Assembly: GCF_051014445.1 (NCBI RefSeq)
Contig: NC_135141.1
Coordinates: 13,020,001-13,084,000, forward strand
From: Colletes latitarsis
Taxonomy: Eukaryota; Arthropoda; Insecta; Hymenoptera; Colletidae
Reading direction: 5' to 3'
DNA: 64,000 nucleotides
Under the pieces are notes generated by a model. It was not told the origin of the DNA. It was given only the letters and a program-made list of their open reading frames with translations, and made no database searches. The position numbers were made by a program, and so were the translations under genes. Shown here piece after piece: positions 42,559 through 54,846 of the stretch (within the stretch, counting starts at the first letter, position 1; every line of letters begins with the position of its first letter).

Positions 42559-44193
42559 TGTTTAAAGATCGAGTTAATCCGATTTATTTAAACCCGTAAT
42601 CAGCCGTTACTCCGCTTTGTTTTCAATATACGCGACCGACCAGAACATTCTAGGTCGACGCGTCCGCGACTCGAAACAGAAGACAGCAGAAAAACTCTCG
42701 CTCCTTGAGTTTTTCTGTAAGTCACGCGAGCAGTACAGTAACGTTCGATTTCGAACTTTTCGGTTAAACGCTCGACCATAGAGAAGGTGCGATAATTACA
42801 TATTAGATAAAGACGGACGAGAGCCACGGCGACAGCGCCGCGTGTCGGAGGATTCCCCCTCTCTCACGCGTACTTTTCGGCAGCTCGTGCTCGTCCGTCA
42901 CTTGCAAACGAGAGCCTGCCAAGCGCGGATCGATAACCGATCACGCTTTACCTAATTTAAAATATTCCGAATTGCTTCGAGTTATTCGAGCATTCGTTGA
43001 GATTCAAAAGGCCCTCGCAATATTCGAATTGCTTCGAGTTATTCGAGCTTCCGAACAAATTAAAAAAAGCATAAAGAAAATTCTCGGGTTCTAGCGGTTG
43101 ATTCCCACGCAACGTTGAAAGTTCGAGTTATTCGAACTTTCACAAAGCGGGCAACCGACGTATAGCCGCAGCTTTACGGGATTAGCTTGCGTAAGCAAAC
43201 TGCCCCCAGTAAACTGCGTGTAATTCCGGTTATCGAATCAAACCAGTTAATCGATTCGGTCGTAAGTACGACCCGATTAAAGACTGCGGGAAACTCTTTG
43301 GTATCATCGAGTTCCCGAATTTTCCGCGTATCGCTGCAAACAGCGGTCGTGCGAGAGGTATCGAGATTACGATTCGATCCTCCCTTGATTCAATCGAACG
43401 GCCTTACAACCACCTCAAGGGGCCTTATTGGCGTAAATACCTTGGGTGGACTTGCCGCCTTCTAGTAGGAGCGTGGGACGAGTTATTTTAAGCCCAGCTT
43501 CCGGCGAATGCCAGAGCGTTGTTCTCTGATCGCCAGTCTTGTACGGTCACTGCGCGTAGAACGCGACTCACAAGGCTTCGTGGTGCCAGTCTCAATAGTA
43601 AGACGTCCTATACGCCATTGAAAGACTGCACCGCATCGTGTTCCGTACACACGCCTACGAAGACGGTAAGGGACCGAGGACCGGGTGACGGTTGGAGCCT
43701 TACAACCTCCCCCTAGGCACCCTCTCCTGCAACAATCAAGTGTTGCAGTCGAACAGAAAACCGAGACGAAATTGCATAATTGGAAGAAAGCGAGCGATTC
43801 CCGGTTTAAAGGGAACGCTCACACACATACAGTCCACTAGCTTAGCTGCGTATCGCGGCGACAAAGATTCCCGCTCCCAGGTGCGACAAGCGCAGACCAG
43901 GAGCGTACGGAAAAGAGAAAGACAAGCGACGTGACTCACGTCGATAGGTATTTAACGCCTAGTCGTATCTCTTTCTGTTTCAGGGTAACAACGCGGGCCG
44001 CACCACACATCGTCTGGCAGACGTCGACCGGTTGTTACAAAAAACCCTATACTAACGAAATAAACGGCTTGGTCGCATAAGGCGATCAAGCGAAAATAAA
44101 ATTATAATTGTACCGCTTATTTTCCGTCTGTTCCTTCCCTCGAGATCCGGACACCCGTTAGGCGAGGTATTTTCAAACCTCCTCCCCCTAACA
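42559..44193 (+). mobile_element. BEL-1-type solo LTR, 1,635 bp
   Basis: TGTTTAAAGATCGAG to CCCCTAACA, flanked by ATGCG at 42554-42558 and 44194-44198. It is close to the BEL-1 5' LTR along its full length. A solo LTR arises by recombination between the two LTRs of a full element. It sits in the satellite. Confidence 0.92.
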
Positions 44194-44329
44194 ATGCGAA
44201 AAACGCAATAGTATGAGCCAGACGCCGGTAAATCCCAGATCTAACCCAGGCCTAACCGGTGTTATCCTCTAAGATATTGATCAAAACCAGGTTCAATTGA
44301 CTGCTACAGTGTGGTACCACATTACTACC
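44194..44329. repeat. Satellite array, part 2
   Basis: 136 bp continuing the satellite unit after the BEL solo LTR. It ends at CACATTACTAC, where the T tract of copy F2 begins. Confidence 0.88.
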
Positions 44330-44346
44330 TTTTTTTTTTTTTTTTT

Positions 44347-44870
44347 AACGTGGTGAAATCCTCATGGACACCCCGGCTCCCTGGGAGGGAGGCCAGGGTA
44401 GTGCCGGACTCTTACCGGCTAAAACACCACGGTGACCGCCTGCGCCCTTTATCTAGGGAGAGTCACGGGAACCAAACTAGCGATACTACCGTGACTCTCC
44501 CCGTTGGCGCAACGCTACTACGGGCTCTTCCCGGGGGAGGAGATGTTATCGTCCTCCCCCAATGGGGCGCAAACTAATCTGATAGCCCCCCGGCGACGCG
44601 GCGCGGTCACACGCTACGTCGCCCCCACTCGTGCCGTTGCTACTAGCCGCGACCGGGCTGGACGGGGCCCCTGCCACGGGCCCCCGGTTCGGTGATGGAC
44701 TGGGTGCGAGGGGGAATGAGGGAATAAAGTCCCTCACCACGCACCACAAGCACCATCACCGACCCCTTCGCGCTCCCCCTGCCACGGGGAGCGGTGGAGG
44801 GTCTTACGGTCGGCGTCGCCGCCTGCCCCCCACCTCCTCTCGCGCCCTTTCGGCGTCTTCCTTGGCGGCC
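44347..44870 (-). other. R1 F-type 3' UTR, copy F2
   Basis: It has the stem-loop GGGAGAGTCACGG...CCGTGACTCTCCC (44456-44501, 13-bp arms) next to CTAAAACACCACGGTGACC, in the same relative place as the GGAGGATACC stem-loop of the main sub-family. The sequence otherwise matches F1. Confidence 0.8.
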
Positions 44871-46410
44871 ATGACCTTCTCACAAAACAAGGCCATGGCC
44901 GCCCACGCCTCCTCACTGCCGACCATCGCACGAATGACGGCCGGCAGCGAGAGGTCCACTCCAATCGCTCTAACAAGGACACCGCGCTGGACTGCCCACG
45001 CCGGTGTTACGTATGTCGAACGTTTCGTTCCTCAAATTTTTCTTGCCACTTGCGTGCATTATGAAATCGCCCTGCTACTTATCTAACCTTTGAAATGGGG
45101 GTCACTTCCGTCGCGATGCAGCAGCCCGTTAATTAATACAATTCGGAGAATAGAGCAGCCCGTTAATTAATACAATTCGGAGAATAGTGCACACGGTGAT
45201 TTCTAACGTACTTTTGAATCCGCCCCACACAGATTTTTTGGTATATAAACCCCGTGATTTCATTACTCGGGGGATCATAATCGTACCGTCACGCTTAGTG
45301 TCAACTCCACGACTCTCGCGTATACGATTTTTGTTAGTCAGTTGTATTTGTGAGATCGGGCTACAGTTCCCTGTCGTATCAATATTATACCATATAGAAT
45401 CCGTGAACCGGCATAAATTCTATTGCGGCCATTACTTTCAACTGACATACCCCCGCATCGCCAGTGCGTCAACACCGCGCAAGATCTTTTTAGGTAAATA
45501 TAATCATTCTTTGATCGCGATACAAGATACACGAAACAATTGTATTTTATTTGTTGATTTAAGAATATATCTACTTTTATTATCAAATCAGAGTTACCCA
45601 ACTTCTTTAACCCACAATTATATAAAGCGATTATTATTAGTTAAACGTTCCCATAATAATATAACCTTACCGCTCGGGTTATATTATATTTAATAATTCA
45701 TAGTTACGAGTTCAATTAACACATCCCCAAATCCAAATACAACCCCTTACAACCTAGTGGCTCCTCGATTACGCATCGAGTTCGTCCACGCAATCTATTA
45801 CCATCCTAGCGGCTCCCTGATCACGCATCAGGTTCGTCCGCATCCTACAGCTCCCTGATTTCGCATCAGGTTCGTCTGTGATTTATCCAACCTCCCAGCA
45901 GCTCCTCGATTACGCAACAGGTTCGTCCTCGTTATCAACTATCCTAGCGGCTCCCCGATTTCGCATCGGGTTCGTCCGTGTACCTAACTAACAAATTGAT
46001 ACCATATTCCATACTCTCTCTCGCACTCGCAGGCCACGCGCGCTGCACGGCCCTGGCTCGTAACACCGGACAAAACTCCAACGTGTGTTGCGCGGTGTCC
46101 TTTGATCGACCTCTGCGTCCATTTTCGCCAGCAGGTGAAACGGTGCGGAACCCGCCAGCAAGGTGGCGGCAGTGTAGGAGATCGTGCGATAACCCCGCAC
46201 GACTCTGATGGCGACCAACCTCTGTAACCGACGGAGTACAAATGCTCCCCGCCGATTGGCCATCATACCGCCGGCCCATATTGGCGCGCCATAAAGCGCC
46301 ATGGACCGGACGACTCCCAAATACAGCCGCCGTGCCGCCATGTTGGGCCCCCCGAGATTGGACATTATGCGGCCTAACGCGGCCGCTGCCCTTTCAATAC
46401 GGGGACCCAA
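44871..46410 (-). pseudogene. R1 ORF2 C-terminal domain, copy F2 (split by LTR)
   Basis: 46066-46410 reads APIWAGGMMANRRGAFVLRR and VRGYRTISYTAATLL, then a deletion joins FHLLAKMDAEVDQR to KDTAQHTLEFCP, losing the first finger Cys residues. The protein is then cut at CCGG by the LTR and ends in 44871-45004. Confidence 0.8.
45005..46065 (+). mobile_element. Hairpin-rich solo LTR, copy 2 (1,061 bp)
   Basis: TGTTACG to CGTAACA, flanked by CCGG at 45001-45004 and 46066-46069. Copy F1 at about 10535 shows the uninterrupted R1 sequence. TATATAAA reads on the plus strand at about 45241. Two 34-bp direct repeats are at about 45125-45190. Five hairpin units lie at about 45758-45975; one of them (CTCGAT with AACAGG) no longer pairs. 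It is shorter than copy 1 mainly in hairpin number. Confidence 0.85.
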
Positions 46411-47874
46411 ACCTTCCTAGTGATGCCCGAACCGCCAGTAGCTGTCGAGGGTGAGGCCCAAATACTTCATGCGGCGCCCCACCCCAACTTGGGCTCCGCC
46501 CACCCGTAGAGACGCCTGGCGCGGCACCCCCCGACCACTGACATTACACAGCCAGATGGCCTCGGTCTTCTGGGGTGCCACGCGCAACCCCAGACGCTCT
46601 ATTTCGACAACGACTCGTGCCGTCCCTTCCTCCGCGAGGGCCACTGCCCCCCACCACGTGTCCCCGCCGGCTATCACCAGCGTGTCGTCGGCATAACAAA
46701 CCAACGACACGCCGACGGGGAGGTCAGCCCGCAGCACCGCGTCATACGCCAAGTTCCACAGGAGTGGCCCGAGGACCGACCCCTGTGGAACTCCGCGGTG
46801 CACCGCTCTCTGCTCCATCCCGTTCCGACCCGGATATTGGACTACCCTGCTCCGCAGATAATCCCCGATCAGTCGGCATAGATAGGCGGGCACTCGGTGG
46901 TACTAGAGTGCCCGACCTATCGCCCCCCAGGAGACGGTGTTAAAGGCATTGGCTATGTCGAGAGATACTGCCAACGCCACACCCCCCCGGGAGATTGCCG
47001 ATTCCGCCAGGGTCCGTACGGTCGCTATAGCGTCGACCGTTGAGCGGCCCCGGCGAAAGCCGAACTGACGGTCGGCTAGATCGGGGCCGACGCGGGACAG
47101 GTGCCCCTCGAGCCGGGATACAATGACCCGCTCGAGGAGCTTTCCAGCCTCGTCCAACAGACAAATGGGTCGGAACGCGGATGGAGAATCCGCGGGCTTC
47201 CCTGGCTTGTGGAGGAGGACCAACCTCGCCACCTTCCATATGGGGGGGAACTGACCGGTCTGGAGGCACGCGTCAAAGACGCGTATCAAGCCTGCCCCCA
47301 GAGCACCCACCGCTATAGCCCAGGCCCTGCCAGGTAAGCCGTCCGGTCCTGGCGTCGTCTTCTTGGCAGCCATTCTCCGGACGGCCCCGGCCAGCTCCTC
47401 CTCGGAGACCCCCAGTTCGTCGGACCACCAAGGCGGGTGATCCGGCTGTGGCTCGGGGGGATGCAAAAACGCCTCTCCCCCAACGGGGAAGAGGACGCGC
47501 ATAGTTTTCTCGAGCAGCTGGGGGTCGAGGCTCTCTGTGATCGGGGGCGCCCATGATCGCATCCTCCCTGCGACCATATGATACGGGCGCCCCCATGGAT
47601 TTGCATCCAGAGAGCCGAGGAGCTCCGTCCATGCCTGGGCTTTCGCGGTCGCGATGGCCCGGCGGAGGGTTCTGCGCGCCAAGGAAAATTCCCCGCGCAA
47701 CCCCACCACCTTTGCCTCCGTCGCCTCGCGCCGTCTCCTGGCGCGGGTGTACCGGCGTCGGGCGAGGACGCACCGAGTGCGTAAGTCCTCGATCTCGCTC
47801 GACCACCAGTACACGGACCCCCCGCGGCTCGGGGCGGTGGCCCGCGGCATGACTGCGTCGCACAACGACGTCAT
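46411..47874 (-). pseudogene. R1 ORF2 linker and reverse transcriptase, copy F2
   Basis: The frame 46903-47874 has the linker (RRRYTRARRRREAT, WGRPYHMV), PICLLDEAGKLLERV, FGFRRGRSTVDAIATV and SLDIANAFNTVSW. After a TAG at about 46903 the frame 46417-46893 continues with GVPQGSVLGPLLWN, VCYADDTLVIAG, APQKTEAIWL and MKYLGLTLDSYWRF. Another TAG lies near 46417. Apart from these two stops the RT is complete. Confidence 0.88.
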
Positions 47875-47930
47875 AGTCTCGCGGAACCAACGCGCCCCGG
47901 CAGAAGGATTGCCGAGGGTCCGACGGCGTA

Positions 47931-50230
47931 ACCCAGACCAATCCCAGACCTATCCGGTGTTATCCTCTAAAATATTGATCGAAACCAGGTTTAATTGACT
48001 GTTACAGGGTGGTACCACATGACTACGTGATCCAAATCGGAAACAACCCAGGATCTGGCCAACAAGTATGCGGGAAACGCAAAAGCATAAGCCAGTTGAG
48101 GGCATATCCCAGACATAACCCAGACCTAACCAGTGTTATCCCCTAAAATATTGATCGAAAACAGGTTTAATTGACCGTTTCCGTGTGGTATCAAATCACT
48201 ACGTCATCGAAACCAGAAAAAAACCCAGGATCTGGCCAACAAGTATGCGAGAAACGCAAAAGCATAAGCCAGTTGAGGGCATATCCCAGACATAACCCAG
48301 ACCTAACCTGTGTTATCCCCTAAAATATTGATCGAAACCAGGTTTAATTGACCGTCTCACTGTGGTATCACATTACTACGTCATCTAAACCAAAAAATAA
48401 CCCAGGATCTGGCAAAGAAGTATGCGAAACACGCAATAGTATGAGCCAGACGCGGGCATAACCCAGACCTAACCCAGACATAACCGGTGTTATCCTGTAA
48501 AATATTGATCGATACCAGGTTTAATTGACTGTTCCAGTGTGGCACAACATTGCAACGTGATCCAAACCAGACAAAACCCAGGATCTGGCCAACAAGTATT
48601 CGAGAAGCGCAAAACCATAAGCCAGTTGAGGGCAAATCTCAGACATAACCCAGACCTAACCTGTGTTATCCCCAAAAATATTGATCGAAACCAGGTTTAA
48701 TTGACTGTTACAGTGTGGTGCCACATGACTACGTGATCCAAATCGGAAACAACCCAGGATCTGGCCAACAAGTATGCGAGAAACGCAAAAGCATAAGCCA
48801 GTTGAGGGCATATCCCAGACATAACCCAGACCTAACCGGTGTTATCCTGTAAAATATTGATCGAAGCCAGGTTTAATTGACTGTTACAGTGTGGTACTAC
48901 ACTACTACGTGATCCAAACCAGAAACAACCCAGGATCTGGCCAACAAGTATGCGAAAAACGCAACAGTATGAGACAGACGCTGACAAATCCCAGACCTAA
49001 TCGGTGTTATCAGCCAAAATACTGGCTGAAACCAGGTTTAATTGACTGTTTCAGTGTGGCACCACATTGCTACATGAACCAAACCACAAAAATCCCAGGA
49101 TCTGGCTAACAACTATGCAAATAACGCAAAAGTTGAGCCAAATGCGGGCATAACCCAGACCTAACCCAGACCTAACCTGTGTTATCTTCAAAAATATTGA
49201 TCGAAACCAGGTTTAATTGACTGTTACAGTGTGGTGCCACATTACTATGTCATCCAAACCAGAAAATACCCAGGCACCGGCCAACGATTATGCGAAAAAC
49301 GCAATAGTATGAGCCAGACGCTGGCAAATCCCAGACCTAACCGGTGTTATCAGCCAAAATACTGTCTGAAACCAGGTTTTATTGACTGTCTCAGTGTGGC
49401 GCCACATTACTACGTGATCCAAACCAGAAACAACCCAGGATCTGGCCAACAAGTATGCGAAAAACGCAACAGTATGAGCCAGATGCTGGCAAATTCCAGA
49501 CCTAGCCGGTGTTATCAGCAAAAATACTGACTGAAAGGTTTAATTGCCTGTTTCAGTGTTGTACCACATTGCTACGTGATCCAAACCAGAAAAAACGCAG
49601 GATCTGGCCAACAATTATGCGAAAAACGCAATAGTGTGTGCCAGACGCGGGCAAATGCCAGACTTAACCGGTGTTATCAGCCAAAATACTGACCGAAACC
49701 AGTTTTAATTGACTGTTTCATTGTGGCACCACATGGCTACGTGATCCAAACCAGAGAAAACCCAGGATCTGGCTACAAGTATGCGAATAACGCAAAAGTT
49801 GGGCCAGATGTGGGCATAACCCAGACCTAACCCAGGACCAACCGTTGTTATCCTGTAAAATATTGATCAAAACCAGGTTTAATTGACTGTTTCGGTGTGG
49901 TACCACATTTCTATGTGATTCAAACCAGAAAAAACCCAGGATCTGGCCAAAAATTATGCGAAAAACGAAATAGTATGAGTCAGACGCGGGCAAATCCCAG
50001 GCCTTACCCAGACCTATTCGGTGTTATCCTCTAAAATATTGATCGAAACCAGGATTAATTGACTGTTTCAGTGTAGTACCACATAACTACGTGATTCAAA
50101 CCAGAAAAAACCCAGGATCTGGCCAACAAGTATGCGAGAAACGCAAAAGCATAAGTCAGTTGAGGGCATATCCAGACATAACCCAGACTTAACCTGTGTT
50201 ATCCCCTAAAATAGTGATCGACACCAGGTT
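47931..50230. repeat. Satellite array, part 3 (about 13 copies)
   Basis: Same ~176-bp unit, with GGTTTAATTG or near variants about every 160-178 bp from 47981 to 50050. Three unit subtypes can be told apart by the stretch after CGCAA; they are mixed without a fixed higher-order period. A third subtype (CGCAAAAGTTGRGCCA) occurs at about 49120 and 49795. The last unit is broken at ACACCAGGTT by a BEL-type LTR. Confidence 0.92.
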
Positions 50231-51665
50231 TGTTTAAAGATTGCATAATGCCGAGCGATTGTCCTCGTCCGCGATTATCATTTAATCCTGTTAGCGTACA
50301 ATAATCGAGAGATTATCTCTTCGAGAATTTGTATAGCGAGCAGTGATAGAAAAACGCGGTTATTACTAGTTTTTCTGGCATCGGTAACGGCTGATTACCT
50401 TCGATTCGAGTGTGCTAACGGTGTTGATGACGTCAGTACCGTGAGAGAGTAGCGCGTAGAGAATTAGACAAAGATAGACTGCCGAAATTTGGACAGCGCC
50501 GCGGAACGGCTAATTGGAGCAACGCGGCGACGTTTCCGGCTGTCAATCGATACAGTCCAACAACGACTTCTGCGAGAGACACATCGGCTCCCGATCGCGT
50601 CCGACCAGAATTCGAACACGACTTGAGAAATAAATTCTTAAGTTATTGGATTGCTTTTTCGAAAATAAAAGGTGCTACGAGCAGATGTTCAGTCTGGTGC
50701 GGGTCCTCGAATTGACCTCGCACAGCTGAGAATTCAAAAGCTCGGATAAAAGAGTGAGAATTATTTCACTTTTTGCTTGCTAAACGAATCGGGTTCCGAT
50801 TCGTGCAAAGGCATCTCGAAGTTTCGCTCGGGAAATTCCCAGACAAGCTTCCGACTAAATATTGTTCAATTTGGAGGAATCGAGAATACACCAATAAGGT
50901 GCTCGACCTCCCTGGTAATTACAAGGTCGTTTCGAGCGTATAAACGTTTGAGACACAAAGAAGTGGACGAATACCGTTCAAACTTCTTTGGGATTGCTAT
51001 ACGGCTTAGGAGACACCGAAGGGAAGAACCTACGTGTTGAACCTCCAGGTGGGCTCACTGGAGTCAGGTCAACGTCCACCTTGGACGTGTGACATACGGT
51101 GTTCGCCTCCTTATCTCTACAGACCCCGCCGGTGTAACGTTTAGAGGAGCACCAGTGCGGAGAGGTAACGGAGTCGTGGGTCAGGCCCCCACGTAGTTCA
51201 AAATACTGCTTCGAATCACATCGAGTGGTGCATTCGTGCAGTGAACAACGTGCTGTCGGGCTTCGCAGTGCAACTCTCGACCAACAAGTCCTCTGTTGGA
51301 ACGTATAGAGAAGCCACAGATCGACGGTCGTGCCGTTGCATTGCAGTGCGACTCGACGCACAGATTCAGTGAGCATACTCGCGGGATCAGTGCATTTGGA
51401 GACTTACAACCTCCACGTGCATCCCCGTCCATTGAGCAATCGACCTAATCGGCAAAGAAAAGAAGTTTAATTCTTTTCACGCCAATAAATAAAATACAGT
51501 CCACTAGCGAGTTCGTAATTTACGAACGAGCGAAATTCTCCGCTCCTGTAAATTCGAATAACGAGCCAGGAGCGTGAGGACACAAGCGCGGCGAATATAC
51601 GTGAAACGTACTTACGTGTCTAACACATAGCCGTGTTTTTCTGTTCATAGGAATCCTGGCCTACC
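50231..51665 (+). mobile_element. BEL-2-type LTR fragment
   Basis: It starts TGTTTAAAGATTGCATAATGCC, like the BEL-2 LTR, and follows it with clear but incomplete identity to about CTTGGCCTACCTCAAC. The final ~190 bp of the LTR are absent or too diverged. No partner duplication was found for its left flank AGGTT. Confidence 0.8.
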
Positions 51666-51743
51666 TCAACCAAGAGGCAAGTTCGTCGACCGGGCCGAGG
51701 CAGGAGCCAGAACCTCCGAACTTAATTTCTAATTTTTCTATTG

Positions 51744-52475
51744 TGTTTATATATCGCGTTAATTGACGGATTTGAGAACCGTTTAGAGAAATATTCAAGT
51801 TAACGTGAATTATAACTGAGAACCATAAATTCCTCGTACGGTATTGTTTTTCGTGTACGCGACATTCCAGAGACTCTCTGATGCGTAGTTCGGTACACGG
51901 AACGATACAGGTTAGAAAAACCATACGCGAGTGTTGGTTGCTCTCAGTCACGTGATCGACCCAATATATTTACTTGGGATCGATCGTCGAAGATCCATAA
52001 ACAGAGAGGGTAGAGGAATATTGAAATTAAGAAGAGATAGACATTGAAGAGCAGGGATAGCGCCGCGAGGTGGTGATTACCCCTCTCGTGGCCGCGACTG
52101 CGGATGTCTGTTCGCTTCTTAGCTTCGAGACTCGAAAGCGAGTCCGCGCAGCGAGCAGATCGACAAACGATTCCGCTCCGCGACGAAACCAAATCTCCGA
52201 ATATAGGTTCTGAGAACACTCGAACCTTTCGTTGAGAAGTTTAAATTATTGCTCAAAATTAACTAAATCGGTGAGGCATTTTATCAGCCCCGATTATTGA
52301 CTGTACAATCTCGCCGAATAGCACGTGACGCTCGAGTTACGTGGTCGTGTGAAGGAATTGATAAACTTCGGTTCCCGCTTGGCGAGATTATTAACAAAAT
52401 TTAAAAGACTGTGGGTTTTCGTCCAACTTTCATGTGACGTTTGTGCTACGCGGTCATGAAAGGGGAATCGAGATA
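51744..52475 (+). mobile_element. BEL-type LTR fragment, lineage 4
   Basis: It begins TGTTTATATATCGCGTTAATT and has blocks shared with the next fragment: CACGTGATCG, AGAGAGG and ATAGCGCC. Limits on the right are set only by the start of the next LTR-like unit. No coding frame. The 78 bp before it (51666-51743) are unassigned. Confidence 0.6.
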
Positions 52476-52870
52476 TGTTTAAATATCGCGTTAATTCGTT
52501 GTTTGAAAAGTCGGTTAAACCGTCGCGTGATCGATAGAAAAAGCAGAAAGTTTCTTATACGGTATTCTCAGTTTACGCGACATTCCAGAGCCTTCTCTGC
52601 GGCGTAATATGTTTCGAGCAATACCGTGTAGAAAAACTACAAACTTACTTTCGATACAAATCACGTGATCGGCCTAGTAACGGTTCCCCGAGAACACGTG
52701 TTAATACGCCAAAATTACAGAGAGGATACAAAATTAATAAGAGACAGACAGCTTAGACCAGATAGCGCCACGAGATGAAAATTTCCTCTCCCTCGTGGCC
52801 ACGGATAAGCAGGCATGTCTCTGAGGCACTTGCTACCTGGTTCTCGACGAGTGCGGATCTACTGAGCCGA
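52476..52870 (+). mobile_element. BEL-type LTR fragment, second copy of lineage 4
   Basis: It begins TGTTTAAATATCGCGTTAATT, related to the preceding fragment (same CACGTGATCGG, AGAGAGGATA and ATAGCGCCACGAG order). It stops at a T tract (52872-52889) that borders the hairpin LTR. Together the two may be remains of tandem or nested LTRs. Confidence 0.6.
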
Positions 52871-52889
52871 CTTTTTTTTTTTTTTTTTT

Positions 52890-53180
52890 CTTTTGAATCC
52901 TCCCCACACAGATTTTTTGGTATATAAACCCTGTGATTTCATTACTCGCGGGATCATAATCGTACCGTCACGTTAGAGTCAACGTCACGTCTCTTGTCAC
53001 GCGTATACGATTTGATAGTCAGTTGTATCTTGCGAGATCGGGCTACCGTACCCTTTAGTATCAAACCATATAGAATCCGTGAACCGGCATAAATTCTATT
53101 GCGGCCTTTATTTCCAACTGACATACCCCCGCATCGCCAGTGCGTCAACACCGTGCAAGGTCATTTTAGGTAAATATAAT
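52890..53180 (+). mobile_element. Hairpin-rich LTR, copy 3, left part
   Basis: It matches 45208-45496 of copy 2, including TATATAAA at about 52920. Its first ~200 bp are missing; an 18-nt T tract stands in their place. It ends at the ATAAT duplicated by BEL-2 (53176-53180). Confidence 0.85.
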
Positions 53181-54826
53181 TGTTTAAAGATTGTATAATG
53201 CCGAGCGATTGTCCTCGGCCGCGATTACCGTTAATCCTGTTAACGTACAATTCGAAGGAGATTATCTCTAATAGGATTTGTACAGCAAACAGTGATAGAA
53301 AAACGCGTGTATTGCTAGTTTTTCTGCCATCGGTAACGGCTCATTACCTTCGATTCGAGTGTGCCAACGGTGTTGATGACGTCAGTATCGTGAGAGAGTA
53401 GCGCGCAAATAATTAGACAAAGATAGACTGCCGAAAATTTAGACAGCGCCGCGGAACGATTAATTAGAGTACCACGGCGACGTCTTCGGCTGTCAATCCG
53501 TACAGTCTCACAACGACTTCTGAAGAAGGCACATCGGCTCCCGATCGTGTCCGAACAGATTTCGAGCGAATCTCGAGAGTGAAATTCTCGAGATAAAGCT
53601 AGCAGACAATTAACCAATAAAGGGTGCAACGAGTCGATGTTCAGTCTGGTGCGGGTCCTCTGATTGACCTCGCACAGCTGAGAATTCATTAAAACTCAAA
53701 CTAGCACTCATTAATTTTAGTCTTTGCTTATCAAACGAGTCGACTCTCGATTCGAATAAAAGCATTCAGGAGTTTCGTTCGGGAAAGTCCCAAACAAGCT
53801 CAATTTCTATTTTCTGTCTAATTTGGAGGGCTCGAGAATACACCAATAAGGTACTCGACCCCCCTCGTACAGTATTATTTTGTCGTTTCAAGCGTATAAA
53901 CGTTTGAAACACAGAGAAGTGGGCGAATACCGTTCAAACTTCTCTGTGATTGTCGTTCGGCTTAGGAGACACCGAAGGGAGGCACCTACGTGGTGAACCT
54001 CCAGGTGGGCTCACTGGAGTCAGGTCAGCGTCCACTTCGGACGCTTGACTTTCGGTCTTCGATTCCTTCCCTCTACAGACCCCGCCGGTGTAACGCTTAG
54101 AGGAGCACCTGTGCGGAGAGGTCAAGGAGTCGCGGGTCAGGCCCCCACGTAGTTCAAATACTGTCACGAATCACATCGAGTGGTGCATTCGTGCAGTGAA
54201 CCACGTGCTGTCGGGCTTCGCAGTACAATTCTCGACTAACAAGTCATCTGTTGGAACGTTAAAGAGAAGCCGCAGATCGACGGTCGTGCCGTTGTACTGC
54301 AGTGCGACTCGACGCACAGACTCCGTGGGCATACTCACGGGATCAGTGCATTTGGAGCCTTACAACCTCCACTTGCATCCCCGTCCACTAGACAATCGAC
54401 TCAGTTCGGCGTCGAGAGGAAATTTAATTCTTTTCACGCCAGATATTAATTACAGTCCACTTGCGAGCTCGTATATTACGAGCGAGCGAAATTCTCCGCT
54501 CCTATACATTCGAATATCGAAGCCAGGAGCGTGAGGACACACACGCGGCGAATATACGTGTAACGTGTTTACGTGTCTAACACATTGCCGTGTTTTTCTG
54601 TTCACAGAATCTTGGCCTACCTCAACGTGCCGGTTCCGACCAGGAAATCGTTGGAAAGAATTTAATAAGAATTTTCGTTATTTCTGATTGTTTGTTTTAT
54701 TTTTATTTTTATAATAAACAGTTTTTTTGAAAAAAAAGAAAATCTTAAATTCCCAACTCACTTCCCACAATAAAAATCCGATCCCTCTATCCGGACTTCG
54801 TCGTTAAAAGCATCAGCTTTTTAACA
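53181..54826 (+). repeat. BEL-2 5' LTR
   Basis: TGTTTAAAGATTG to TTTTTAACA, 1,646 bp. The start position and length equal those of the 3' LTR. It should supply promoter and polyadenylation signals; no TATA box was clear to me. An AT-rich stretch with AATAAA-like ATAATAAAC occurs near its end. Confidence 0.93.
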
Positions 54827-54829
54827 TAA

Positions 54830-54846
54830 GGTCCTTCGAGCCGGAT
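54830..54846 (+). promoter_or_regulatory. BEL-2 primer-binding site, tRNA-Tyr type
   Basis: GGTCCTTCGAGCCGGAT, three bases after the LTR, identical to the BEL-1 site although the LTRs differ. Complementary to the 3' end of insect tRNA-Tyr from memory. Confidence 0.75.

Larger units (their letters stand above)
44330..47930 (-). mobile_element. R1-clade LINE copy F2 (second sub-family), 5'-truncated
   Basis: A T tract (44330-44346), 3' UTR, ORF2 C-terminus split by a hairpin LTR (45005-46065), then RT and linker up to about 47930. The satellite on its right is not in phase with that on its left, so target sequence was lost or rearranged at insertion. Its RT is the most complete of this sub-family. 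Confidence 0.88.

Noticed and set aside
53315..53689. Antisense 124-codon frame in both BEL-2 LTRs
   Set aside because: The two LTRs are nearly identical, so duplication is no evidence; composition and motifs are uninformative.
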